Shown here one piece after another: positions 45,274-54,869 of a DNA stretch of 64,000 nt. Position 1 is the first letter of the stretch. The number at the start of each line of letters is the position of its first letter. The notes beneath the pieces are model-generated. The model had not been told where the DNA came from and searched no databases. It was given only the letters and a program-made list of their open reading frames with translations. The stretch is from Desulfovibrio sp. JC022 (GTDB taxonomy: Bacteria > Desulfobacterota > Desulfovibrionia > Desulfovibrionales > Desulfovibrionaceae): NCBI RefSeq assembly GCF_010470665.1, contig NZ_VOPZ01000004.1, positions 345,240 through 409,239 of the forward strand. Reading direction: 5' to 3'. The position numbers and the translations under genes are program-made.

Positions 45274-45591
45274 TTACATTATTTCGGGATCACGTTCAAC
45301 GTAATTGGAGAAATTGCGAATTCGCTGGGCAGTGCGCACTGAAATGCCAAATCTCTCAGCTATCTGCGCCGGGGTAGCTCCCCGATCGTAAGCCTTAAAA
45401 ATTCGCTCCCGCAGCCTCAGCTTCTGTAGCTCTTCGAGATCGGGCACGGAAACCCTAGTCCCGCCCCAGAAATACATTAGCCGTTCAGCAGCCTCTTTGC
45501 CCAACACACTGATCAACCCCTCAGCGGACATAGCCCGTCTTCCTTCCATATCCGGGAAAACATCGCTCCCCGAAACTGTTTCCACCCCCAT
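45274..45591 (-). CDS. Mor/C-type transcription activator (phage Mu Mor-like)
   Basis: A 105-residue protein with the Mor family pattern: LGKEAAERLMYFWGGTRVSVPD, then a C-terminal helix-turn-helix RIFKAYDRGATPAQIAERFGIS-RTAQRIRN-like region. In Mu, Mor turns on the middle promoter. No phage structural or transposition genes surround it. It is divergent from an S24-type repressor over about 190 bp with operator-like repeats, so the pair looks like a captured phage switch. AGGAG before the ATG. Confidence 0.78.
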   Translation of the reverse strand: MGVETVSGSDVFPDMEGRRAMSAEGLISVLGKEAAERLMYFWGGTRVSVPDLEELQKLRLRERIFKAYDRGATPAQIAERFGISVRTAQRIRNFSNYVERDPEIM

Positions 45592-45655
45592 CTGATGACT
45601 CCTTTGTAATTTTAAAAAATATCTGAACTCAAAACAACAACGGGACAGTTTTTAT

Positions 45656-45710
45656 TACCAAAACAGACCATTTGCAAGCCATTTTATAAATAAATATTAC
45701 CAAATGGTAA
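45656..45710. promoter_or_regulatory. Candidate operator between the Mor-like and S24-like genes
   Basis: TTACCA-AA-TGGTAA (45697-45710) is a perfect 6-bp inverted repeat. TTACCA occurs again at 45656-45661 followed by ACCATTT at 45668, a likely half or imperfect site. Confidence 0.5.
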
Positions 45711-45785
45711 AACAACCTAAGAAATAAAAACTTATTAAGGACATTTATCAAAAAAAAGAGTAGTCGCTTATGCCAAGGAGGAAAC

Positions 45786-46430
45786 ATGGGTTTCTATAAT
45801 GATTTAGTTGAGGGACTTAGAAACATGATCGGGCCGAACCGCAAATACGCCAACCCGACACAGATGGCCAAAGCATGCGAAGTGGCTCCAAACCAGATTC
45901 TCCGCTACATAAAACAGGAACGGGGCAAACATATTCAGGTACTGGCGAGGGTGCTTGATGAAATCGGGGCCAGAATTATCTTCCCTGAAGAAAACACTGA
46001 AAATGTAAATGATTTCCGAAAAGCTCCCAGAGCACTTGCCCGCGCTGAGCAGGACGGAAAAAATCTTAATATAGATAATGAAGCACAGGACTTACTCGCC
46101 TTCAACATTAACTGGATGTCAGAAAAAGGCGATCCGGATTCCATGAAACTGCTGACCGTAACGGGCGATGCAATGGCACCGCGCATTGAAGACGGAAACC
46201 ATGTGCTGGTGGACGAATCCCAAAAGGATTTTTTTGAAGGCCGCATTTACGCTGTGCGAATTGATGAAGAAATACTGGTCCGCCGCGTAGCAAGGGAGCC
46301 TGGAAGAATCCTGCTCCTTTCCGACAATCAGGGCATTTCCCCCGGGCCAATAATTCTGGAAAGCAACAATGCAGCGCACAATTGGGCCCCAATCGGCAGG
46401 GTCGTCTTTGTAGCCAAAGACCTTCTTTAA
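45786..46430 (+). CDS. CI/LexA-like repressor with S24 fold, catalytic serine missing
   Basis: A 214-residue phage-type repressor: N-terminal helix-turn-helix (NPTQMAKACEVAPNQILRYI, about 23-42), a linker, and a C-terminal S24 peptidase-like domain. Self-cleaving members have Gly-(Asp/Asn)-Ser-Met; here it is GDAMAP with Ala129, and the general-base lysine is replaced by arginine (LVRRVAR, 165-171). The protein therefore should not cleave itself in an SOS response. AAGGAGG precedes the ATG. Confidence 0.87.
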   Translation: MGFYNDLVEGLRNMIGPNRKYANPTQMAKACEVAPNQILRYIKQERGKHIQVLARVLDEIGARIIFPEENTENVNDFRKAPRALARAEQDGKNLNIDNEAQDLLAFNINWMSEKGDPDSMKLLTVTGDAMAPRIEDGNHVLVDESQKDFFEGRIYAVRIDEEILVRRVAREPGRILLLSDNQGISPGPIILESNNAAHNWAPIGRVVFVAKDLL

Positions 46431-46472
46431 AAAATCAATTTCATGATTTTCAAAAAAAACGCAATCATGCTG

Positions 46473-46500
46473 TTGACACTTTTTAATAATGACTTACTTT
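46473..46500 (+). promoter_or_regulatory. Candidate groESL promoter (housekeeping type)
   Basis: TTGACA (46473-46478), 16 bases, TACTTT (46495-46500). No CIRCE element and no clear heat-shock sigma promoter were found. Confidence 0.45.
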
Positions 46501-46510
46501 CATTCAATCC

Positions 46511-46575
46511 CTGCGGCAGGATTCTTTTTCCTACGACCTCATGATAGGCCGCAGCGGTTCACAGGCAAAAGCCTG
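46511..46575 (+). other. Structured groESL leader
   Basis: CTGCGGC (46511-46517) pairs with GCCGCAG (46548-46554), and CAGGC (46562-46566) with GCCTG (46571-46575). The first hairpin would begin within a few bases of the predicted mRNA 5' end. Confidence 0.4.
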
Positions 46576-46613
46576 AAAGCAAAAAATTGTACTGAAATAT
46601 TGGAGGAAAACAG

Positions 46614-46901
46614 ATGAAACTTAAGCCGTTAGCAGACCGTGTACTGGTCAGACGCCTTGAAGTGGAAGAAACAACCGTTGGTGGAATCATTATCCCCGAC
46701 TCTGCAAAAGAAAAACCCCTTAAAGGTGAAGTCATTGCTGCCGGTCCCGGCAAACTTGATGACGATGGCACCAGAATCGCTCTGGGTGTTAAAGAAGGCG
46801 ACGCCGTTCTTTTCGCTAAATACGCAGGCACTGAAATCAATATCGAAGGCGTAGATCACCTGATCATGCGCGAAGACGATATTCTCGCAGTTGTAGAATA
46901 A
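46614..46901 (+). CDS. groES: Co-chaperonin GroES
   Basis: A 95-residue GroES, the lid of the GroEL folding chamber. Family pattern [17 protein letters not shown], the mobile-loop [13 protein letters not shown], and the C-terminal [21 protein letters not shown] precedes the ATG, groEL follows after 87 bases. Upstream lies a structured leader. Confidence 0.97.
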   Translation: MKLKPLADRVLVRRLEVEETTVGGIIIPDSAKEKPLKGEVIAAGPGKLDDDGTRIALGVKEGDAVLFAKYAGTEINIEGVDHLIMREDDILAVVE

Positions 46902-46982
46902 TCAGGCTGCTCCGGTAATCGTACATAAGTACAGCCCCAAGGGCTGGATAATTAAATACATTTCTTTATTCTAAGGAGATAA

Positions 46983-48665
<1,683 letters not shown>

Positions 48666-48703
48666 GCCAGCCTTACCATCCGGCCCACAAAGCCAATTAA
48701 AAG

Positions 48704-48740
48704 AATCCCCGGCAGCCATAAGGTTACCGGGGATTTTGCT
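48704..48740 (+). terminator. groESL terminator
   Basis: AATCCCCGG (48704-48712) pairs with CCGGGGATT (48727-48735), followed by TTGCTTTTT. Confidence 0.85.
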
Positions 48741-48779
48741 TTTTACTCCCGCCCGAAGAAAAGATCTCCTTAAAATTTC

Positions 48780-48808
48780 AGAGCGGCCCGCACAATGCAG
48801 GCCGCTCT
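48780..48808 (-). terminator. Terminator of the osmC-lpd-gcvH operon
   Basis: AGAGCGGCC (48780-48788) pairs with GGCCGCTCT (48800-48808). Located 60 bases after the gcvH stop; a T-rich tract follows on the minus strand. Confidence 0.7.
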
Positions 48809-48868
48809 TAAGGTATAAGCTCCGTCTAAGGAGTGGAATCCCGGCTATGGGGTCCGGGATCAGGTGGA

Positions 48869-49258
48869 TTATCTAATTTTTGCTGCGTAATCTTCGTGGC
48901 TCAGCAACTGACTTTTATCAGCGTCCGCATCAAGGGCAATGCGCAGCATCCAGCCCTCTTTGTAAGGAGAAGTGTTTACATCTTCAGGTGCATCTTCAAG
49001 ACCTTCGTTCACTTCAGTCACAGTACCGGAGATAGGCATATACAGACTGCTGACCGCCTTGATGGACTCAACAGAACCAAACTCTTCACCAACATCAAAA
49101 TGATCGTCTGCGGAAGGCAGATCCACGAAAGCAACTTCGCCGAGTTGGTCCTGTGCAAAATCGGTAATGCCGACGACAGCAGTATTATCATCATTAATCA
49201 GCACCCAAGTATGCTCAGGGTGGTAAAGGACGTCTGCGGGAAAAGTAAATTCACTCAT
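48869..49258 (-). CDS. gcvH: H-protein-like lipoyl carrier (second GcvH)
   Basis: A 129-residue lipoyl-domain protein of the GcvH family with the target Lys67 in SVESIKAVSSLYMP. It shares the family features PEHTWVLI, VGITDFAQDQLGEVAFVDLP and APEDVNTSPY with the H protein at 10.5 kb but is clearly different in sequence. It stands in an operon osmC-lpd-gcvH with no P or T protein, so glycine cleavage may not be its main job. It may instead carry electrons from Lpd to the OsmC-type protein, which is inference. Confidence 0.93.
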   Translation of the reverse strand: MSEFTFPADVLYHPEHTWVLINDDNTAVVGITDFAQDQLGEVAFVDLPSADDHFDVGEEFGSVESIKAVSSLYMPISGTVTEVNEGLEDAPEDVNTSPYKEGWMLRIALDADADKSQLLSHEDYAAKIR

Positions 49259-49305
49259 GATTATCTCCGAAAATTATATGTTGTTCTGAAAGGTTAAAGC
49301 AGGAA

Positions 49306-50730
49306 TTAGCAGCCCCGGAGCCACGCTTCACAGACCTCGTAAAATCCCTCTGCAAGGGTTGGATGGGCATGGATGGTGTGGGCCACGTCAGCAGCAGTGA
49401 GTCCCTTTTCAATGGCAAGGGCTGCTTCAGCGATAAGGTCGGTGGCATGTGCCCCGGCAATGTGGGCACCGAGAATCTTTCCGCTCTCTTTTTCGCAGAT
49501 AATCTTGAACATACCCGCAAGTTCGCCCATGGCCTGAGCTTTACCCAGCTCACGAAACTGGAAAACCTGTGAGCGGAATTCAATCCCTTTTTCAAGAGCT
49601 TCTGCTTCGGAAATACCAACTGTTCCAATCTCAGGAGAGGTGAAAATACCGGAAGGAATCACGGAATAATCAAGTTCGCGCTCTTTGCCGAGACAGTTAT
49701 CCACTGCGCAAAGTCCTTCGTGGGAAGCCACATGGGCCAGCATGATCCGGGAAGGTCCGAGAATATCCCCGATGGCGTAAATACCTTGGGCGGATGTGCG
49801 CATGTTCGCATCTGCTTTGATCCAGCCGCGCCCATCAGTCTCAACCCCGGCTTCAGCTAACTTCAAACCTTCAGTGTTAGGAGTACGGCCCACAGCCACC
49901 AATACTACGTCAGCTTCAATTGTGGTCTCACCGGGCTTTGCGTTTTCAACAAAGGGAGAAGGCCCAAGCACACACTGAACTTTTCCGTCAACTACTTCAG
50001 CACTCTGTACTGTCTTGGCCAATTGCACCTTGATACGATGCTTTTTAGCCTCGCGTTGCAGAAGCTTGCTCATATCTTTGTCCACAGAGGGCACGGGAAG
50101 CAGGCGATCCATGCCTTCCACAATGGTCACCTCAGAACCGAAAGCACGATAGATGAAAGCAAGTTCACAACCGATTACTCCGCCGCCCACAACAATCATC
50201 TTTTCAGGTACATGGTCCAGATCAAGGGCGTCATCACTGTTGATGATATTCTTATGATCCACAGGCAGGGAAGGCAGCCCCAGAATGTTCGAGCCGGTAG
50301 CGATTATCACGTTGTCGCTCTTGATCTCTTCGGTTCCTTCTTCAGTATGAACGAGTACGATCTTATCAGGGCCTAGTTCCGCAGTTCCGCGCACCACACG
50401 GATATTTAAGGACGCACAGCTCTTTTCCAGACCTCCGCCAAGTATCTTGCGGACCCTTTCCTTGCGGGCCACAACAGCTTCCATATCGGCCTCGAAGCTT
50501 ACGGATTCATCATTGCTGTCAACAGCGATGCCGAATTCCTTAAAACGTCCTGCGGTTTCAAGAACTTCAGCCGATGATTTGAGGGTCTTGGTGGGAATAC
50601 AGCCGGTATTCAAACAGGTTCCGCCCATATCCGCTTTTTCAACCAAAGTAACCTCTGCTCCCCTCCGGGCGGCATCAAAAGCTGCAATGTGACCGCCCGG
50701 ACCGGACCCTATAATGGTGATGGATGGCAT
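49306..50730 (-). CDS. lpd: Dihydrolipoyl dehydrogenase (second copy)
   Basis: A 474-residue flavoprotein disulfide reductase. FAD motif ITIIGSGPGGHIAAFDAARRG at the start, redox disulfide Cys39-Cys44 in GGTCLNTGCIPTK, NAD motif VVGGGVIGCELAFI, and the C-terminal proton-relay HAHPTLAEGFYE. This form is closer to textbook dihydrolipoyl dehydrogenase (HAHPT motif intact) than the one in the gcv operon (FPHPS). Middle gene of osmC-lpd-gcvH, 24 bases after osmC and 47 before gcvH. Confidence 0.95.
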   Translation of the reverse strand: MPSITIIGSGPGGHIAAFDAARRGAEVTLVEKADMGGTCLNTGCIPTKTLKSSAEVLETAGRFKEFGIAVDSNDESVSFEADMEAVVARKERVRKILGGGLEKSCASLNIRVVRGTAELGPDKIVLVHTEEGTEEIKSDNVIIATGSNILGLPSLPVDHKNIINSDDALDLDHVPEKMIVVGGGVIGCELAFIYRAFGSEVTIVEGMDRLLPVPSVDKDMSKLLQREAKKHRIKVQLAKTVQSAEVVDGKVQCVLGPSPFVENAKPGETTIEADVVLVAVGRTPNTEGLKLAEAGVETDGRGWIKADANMRTSAQGIYAIGDILGPSRIMLAHVASHEGLCAVDNCLGKERELDYSVIPSGIFTSPEIGTVGISEAEALEKGIEFRSQVFQFRELGKAQAMGELAGMFKIICEKESGKILGAHIAGAHATDLIAEAALAIEKGLTAADVAHTIHAHPTLAEGFYEVCEAWLRGC

Positions 50731-50754
50731 TCTTTGCTCCTGTTATGAAATTTT

Positions 50755-51183
50755 TTACAATTCTTCGAGCTGAAGATTGTAGGTCATGGGGAATGCTTCA
50801 TGGAGGGAAGCGGTGACCAAACAGCCCTTGCGCATAATCTTTTCCACCCGGTCAAAAATAAATCCGTAATCTTCATCCATGTGCACGGTCACATCAAGAG
50901 TAATGCCGGTTACACGGGCGCGTTTCTTTTCATCAACACCGGTTTCAAGAGTGGCGGTTCCGGTAATTCGCTCATACTCCGCACCACGGGTTTCCAAAGC
51001 CTTGCTCAGAGCACCGCAAAAACAATACAAGGCAGAGGAAGCAAGCAGCTGCTTGGCTGTTCCACCGCGCTCGTCCGCAGGAACATCAGTGTGATCGATA
51101 ACAATCTCACCCAGAATCTTGGAATTTGTATCTATAACCTGCTTATCGCCTTTACGGTCGTATGAAACTGAAAGTTGAGCCAT
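50755..51183 (-). CDS. OsmC/Ohr family protein
   Basis: A 142-residue OsmC-fold protein; homologues reduce organic hydroperoxides. Cys54 and Cys121 align with the peroxidatic and resolving cysteines, 67 apart as in OsmC, and an extra Cys56 gives the unusual YCFCGAL. The glutamate usually found a few residues before the first cysteine appears as Gln (AKQLLASS), so the peroxidase activity is not certain. Start at 51183 has AGGAG before it. First gene of an operon with lpd and gcvH. Ohr proteins are known to be reduced by lipoylated proteins, which makes the gene order meaningful. Confidence 0.85.
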   Translation of the reverse strand: MAQLSVSYDRKGDKQVIDTNSKILGEIVIDHTDVPADERGGTAKQLLASSALYCFCGALSKALETRGAEYERITGTATLETGVDEKKRARVTGITLDVTVHMDEDYGFIFDRVEKIMRKGCLVTASLHEAFPMTYNLQLEEL

Positions 51184-51600
51184 GTATATTCTCCTTTGTG
51201 ATTTTTCAGACAATCTTTGTTGTCGCCCTAAGCTTCATTCATGCCAACGAATAAAACATTCAAAATTACAGGACATTAGAAAAGACAATGGAGATTTCAC
51301 AACTATTTAACTATGGTTCAAGCCCTTTAACACGACACATATGTCATGTTGATTAACCAAACAATTTAGACATGGGTTGATATATAACGATCGCGTCTAA
51401 AACGACACTTTTGTCGCACCTTCATGTGTATTCAACGCATCTTCGCAAGAGATTCAATAAAAACGCAATCCATACTGCAAAAGTAGGCTTTCTTGGGCAG
51501 GCGACAATTTTGTCGTTAAACAAAGCCATAAATAGAACACGGCAAAAAAAAGGCCGCGTGAGCGGCCTTATAAAATATTGAGGAACAATGTAGATCTGTA
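51184..51600. promoter_or_regulatory. Upstream region of osmC with three CGACA-N4-TGTCG dyads
   Basis: Dyads: CGACA-CATA-TGTCA (51333-51346, arms extend to 51329-51350 with one mismatch), CGACA-CTTT-TGTCG (51403-51416) and CGACA-ATTT-TGTCG (51502-51515). A looser one, GACAA-N6-TTGTC, lies at 51209-51224 near the start codon. Centres of the three strict sites are about 70 and 99 bases apart. The terminator of the upstream TPR gene is at 51550-51569. No open reading frame seen. Confidence 0.6.
51550..51569 (-). terminator. Terminator of the TPR-protein gene
   Basis: AAGGCCGC (51550-51557) pairs with GCGGCCTT (51562-51569), followed on the minus strand by seven T. Confidence 0.8.
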
Positions 51601-52587
51601 TTAAAAATCAAGCTTGATTGCTTTGGAAGCAGCGGGCTTCTTGGCAGGTGCTTTCTTCTTGGCTGGCTTCTCTTTTTTGCCGCCAGAGCTACCATCAAGA
51701 CTGAAAGAGACGCTTTCCTTTTTGCCCTTACCACCAGCGGAAGACTTGGCCTTTATGTCGCTGGCTGTTGCACCGGGAGTGTATCCACGCCCGAAGATCT
51801 TGGGACCCAATTTATCGGAAATTTTCTTGGCCTCGCGGTTAAGCGGATTGGCCTTCAGCGCGGCGGCAGCGGCATCGTAAGCTTCTGTGTACATGCGCTT
51901 GCCAAGAAAAAGCTTGGCCTGCCGGATAAAAATACTTTCATTAGCCCCGAAACGGCGGACAATATCCTTAATGACTGCAAGAGCCTTATCCTGCTCAGTC
52001 ATCATTTCATAAGCAGAGAGAAGCGAAATATAAGGTCTGCTGTCTGAAGGGTTTTTCTCAATTGCCCGTTCAAGATACTCCACCCCGTCAGATGGAAACC
52101 CTGTTTTCACAAGCCTGCCGCCGACATCCTGCAACAGTCCCCTTTCATCAGGAAAGGCTTCGGTAATTTTACGAAAATATTTTTTGGCTTCCTTGACGTT
52201 TTTTTCCATCAGGAATTTCTGCCCGGCCAGTACGAATTTATCAATCTGGTTTTTCTGCTTACGAACCTTCTCCACTGCGGCCTTTTCAAGTGCATTCTTG
52301 ATGGTATCGTGAATTTTCATCAACAGGGCAGCAAGCTTCTTCTCTTGCCCTTTGACATATTTCAAGCCTCGGGGAAGTACGCGCTTAAGCTCTTCCATAG
52401 CCATGAGCTGCCGGAAAACTTCATCTATGAGAATTCCTATTTCAAATTTCTCCCGCCCGAAAACCTGACTTGATGCCAACTCATCAAGAGACAGACTCAG
52501 CGCATGCAAGCAGCGCATGTAATCCTTACGCTGTCCGTAAGACTTTGCGCGGGCGATATTTTCCTTAATACTTTTCGGCGAACTCAT
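51601..52587 (-). CDS. TPR-repeat protein with a lysine-rich tail
   Basis: A 328-residue, mostly helical protein with several tetratricopeptide-like repeats in about 110-265 (for example GVEYLERAIEKNPSDSRPY and AYDAAAAALKANPLNREA). The last 60 residues are basic and low-complexity (KKEKPAKKKAPAKKPAA). No signal peptide, so cytoplasmic. Neither partner nor pathway is visible from the context; monocistronic with its own terminator. Confidence 0.75.
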   Translation of the reverse strand: MSSPKSIKENIARAKSYGQRKDYMRCLHALSLSLDELASSQVFGREKFEIGILIDEVFRQLMAMEELKRVLPRGLKYVKGQEKKLAALLMKIHDTIKNALEKAAVEKVRKQKNQIDKFVLAGQKFLMEKNVKEAKKYFRKITEAFPDERGLLQDVGGRLVKTGFPSDGVEYLERAIEKNPSDSRPYISLLSAYEMMTEQDKALAVIKDIVRRFGANESIFIRQAKLFLGKRMYTEAYDAAAAALKANPLNREAKKISDKLGPKIFGRGYTPGATASDIKAKSSAGGKGKKESVSFSLDGSSGGKKEKPAKKKAPAKKPAASKAIKLDF

Positions 52588-52856
52588 CTATAACAACTCC
52601 CTTCGAACCATACCTAAGTCTCCCCGACAATGGCCCGCGATCCAGATAAATCAAATTTAGTAATCTTAATATATAATTGTCGACTCAATAACGTTTCTTG
52701 TCAAGTTCTGAGCATCACTCAAATATCTGACAGCTTACCGTACTACCCTGCATTGACGATGCTCAGCCCAAAAGGTACTTATACGCCGTAACAGGTAAAA
52801 AAACCTAGAATCGTAATATAAAACATAATTCAACAATCCGAACCCACGACATTTCA

Positions 52857-54092
52857 ATGAACATATACCTATTTATTATCATATTTTCCCTTGCCGGGGC
52901 ATGCCTGCTCGGCTTTTTTGCCCGCCAGCTTAACCGCAAAGCCCTCTCCACAGAACTACCCGCAGAATTCAGCGGGACTTTCGATGTGGATGAGTACCGA
53001 AAATCGCAGGATTACACTAAAGCCGGCATAGGCTTTGAAAATATATCCAGTTCTATCTCTACGCTGATCACCATCCTGTTCATCCTCTGGGGCGGATTCA
53101 ACTCCGTCGATCTCTGGGCCAATGGATTCGGTTATGGAGAAATTGTAACCGGGCTGATCTTTTACGCCGGACTGGCAGTACTCAGTGACTTAGTCTCCCT
53201 GCCCTTTTCGCTTTATAGCACCTTCGTCATCGAGGAAAAATTCGGTTTCAACAAAACCACTCTCAAGACTTTTTTCATGGACAAGATCAAAGGTTACCTA
53301 CTGGGAGGAATTATCGGCGGGGCCATCCTCAGCGGTGTGCTGCTTTTCTTCAATGCAGCCGGTTCACTGGCTTGGCTCTGGTGCTGGCTGTTTACCGTAC
53401 TCATCACCCTTGGCATACAATATATTGCCCCCACATGGATTCTGCCCCTGTTCAATAAATTCACTCCCCTTGAAGACGGAAAACTGCGCGATAAAATTGA
53501 GCAATTCGCCGCTGAAAACGGTTTTGAACTTTCCGGCATATTCATGATTGACGGCTCCAAACGTTCTACCAAAGCTAATGCCTACTTCACCGGATTCGGA
53601 AAAAAGAAACGCATCGCGCTTTTCGACACTTTGATCAATAACCTTTCTACAGATGAACTCGTTGCAGTGCTGGCCCATGAGATAGGGCACAGCAAGCTGG
53701 GCCATATCCGTAAAATGATGACTATGAGTATCCTCAACACCGGGCTGGTCTTTCTGCTTATGTCCTTTTTCCTCGGCAACAAGGAGCTATTTGATGCGTT
53801 CGGCATGCAGAATATTTCAGTACATGCTGGCTTGATCTTTTTTGCATTGCTTTACACACCAGTCTCAATTGTACTTTCCATCTTCAGCAATATCCGCTCC
53901 CGCAAGCATGAATTTGAAGCTGACGCATTTGCAGCAAAAACCACTCACAACCCGGAAGCACTGGTCGGAGCACTCAAAAAGTTATCGGTAAGCAATCTTT
54001 CCAACCTCACGCCGCACCCCTTCTACGTCTGGCTGGAGTACAGTCATCCTCCTGTCTTAAAGAGAATAGATGCGCTTAAAAAATTAATTTGA
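52857..54092 (+). CDS. Membrane zinc metalloprotease, M48 family (Ste24/CaaX protease 1 type)
   Basis: A 411-residue integral membrane protease with about seven helices. The catalytic zinc site HEIGHSKLGH is near residue 280 and the third ligand glutamate lies in KHEFEADAFAAKTTH. The architecture and the EEKFGFNKTT and GFGKKKRIALFDTLI blocks match the Ste24 group rather than the shorter HtpX. Bacterial substrates are unknown; membrane protein quality control is the usual guess. No clear Shine-Dalgarno sequence. Followed by the dispersed repeat. Confidence 0.88.
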   Translation: MNIYLFIIIFSLAGACLLGFFARQLNRKALSTELPAEFSGTFDVDEYRKSQDYTKAGIGFENISSSISTLITILFILWGGFNSVDLWANGFGYGEIVTGLIFYAGLAVLSDLVSLPFSLYSTFVIEEKFGFNKTTLKTFFMDKIKGYLLGGIIGGAILSGVLLFFNAAGSLAWLWCWLFTVLITLGIQYIAPTWILPLFNKFTPLEDGKLRDKIEQFAAENGFELSGIFMIDGSKRSTKANAYFTGFGKKKRIALFDTLINNLSTDELVAVLAHEIGHSKLGHIRKMMTMSILNTGLVFLLMSFFLGNKELFDAFGMQNISVHAGLIFFALLYTPVSIVLSIFSNIRSRKHEFEADAFAAKTTHNPEALVGALKKLSVSNLSNLTPHPFYVWLEYSHPPVLKRIDALKKLI

Positions 54093-54189
54093 TGCGCTGC
54101 GCGCTTTTGATTTAATAATTTAGCCTCCGGCGGCTTAACCCCTTTTGCAAAAGGGTTTAAGAATCCCAAAACCTTTTATTATGGCTTCG
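54092..54189 (+). repeat. Dispersed intergenic palindromic repeat, copy 2
   Basis: The inverse of copy 1 at 4.1 kb. Palindrome with one mismatch at 54135-54160, GCCTCCGGCGGC at 54123-54134, a GCGCTGCGCGC segment at the left end (54094) and GGCTTCGCC at the right end (54183). It overlaps nothing coding and separates the protease gene from the aldolase gene. Confidence 0.7.
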
Positions 54190-54213
54190 CCTCTTCGTAT
54201 GGGACATTGCGAT

Positions 54214-54867
54214 ATGCTTTTAAAACAAGAAAGAGAATTAGTCGTTGAATATGGAAAGAAACTGCTGGAATCCGGTTTAACCACCGGGACTGGCGGCAAC
54301 CTGAGTATATTTAATCGCGAGCAGGGTTTGCTGGCTATCAGCCCCAGCGGACTTGATTACCGGCTTTCCACCCCGGAAGATATTGTGGTTATGGATCTTG
54401 ATGGCAATATCAAGGATTCAGAGCGCAAACCATCCAGCGAATATGGATTTCATACAATCCTTTACCGCGAACGAGAAGATGTAAACGCTGTAGTTCATAC
54501 GCACTCTGTATACGCTACCACTGTAGCCTGCTTGAACATGGAACTTCCGGCAGTACATTATCTGGTCGGTTTTGCGGGCAAAAAGGTTCCCCTTGCACCA
54601 TATGCCACCTTCGGAAGCCTCGAACTGGCCGAGAACGTAATCAAGACCATCGGCAACTACAATGCAGTCCTGCTGGCAAACCACGGGCTGATCACAGTGG
54701 GGAGAAAGATCGGAAATGCCTTTGATGCGGCAGAAGAACTGGAACTGGTTGCCAGAATCTACATTCAGGCTCTTTCTGTTGGAAAACCAGTTATTGTTCC
54801 TGACGACGAAATGGATAAGGTTATCGATAAATTTTCAACCTACGGACAGGCCGGCGGCAAGGACTAG
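54214..54867 (+). CDS. Class II aldolase (L-fuculose-phosphate aldolase-like)
   Basis: A 217-residue zinc aldolase of the class II/adducin family, the normal size of FucA. Metal ligands are in VVHTHSVYATT and LLANHGLITVG; the phosphate-binding GTGGNLSIF and SPSGLDY are also present. It may cleave fuculose-, rhamnulose- or methylthioribulose-type phosphates; the substrate is not set by sequence. Start placed at 54214, as earlier in-frame ATGs lie inside the dispersed repeat. Two bases from the MarC gene, hence cotranscribed. Confidence 0.85.
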   Translation: MLLKQERELVVEYGKKLLESGLTTGTGGNLSIFNREQGLLAISPSGLDYRLSTPEDIVVMDLDGNIKDSERKPSSEYGFHTILYREREDVNAVVHTHSVYATTVACLNMELPAVHYLVGFAGKKVPLAPYATFGSLELAENVIKTIGNYNAVLLANHGLITVGRKIGNAFDAAEELELVARIYIQALSVGKPVIVPDDEMDKVIDKFSTYGQAGGKD

Positions 54868-54869
54868 TC

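Noticed and set aside
45274..46430. Complete Mu-like prophage around the Mor-like gene
   Set aside because: Neighbours are a diguanylate cyclase and groESL; no transposase, head or tail genes are present.
46431..46613. CIRCE operator or heat-shock sigma promoter before groES
   Set aside because: No TTAGCACTC-N9-GAGTGCTAA-like element and no good sigma-32 match.
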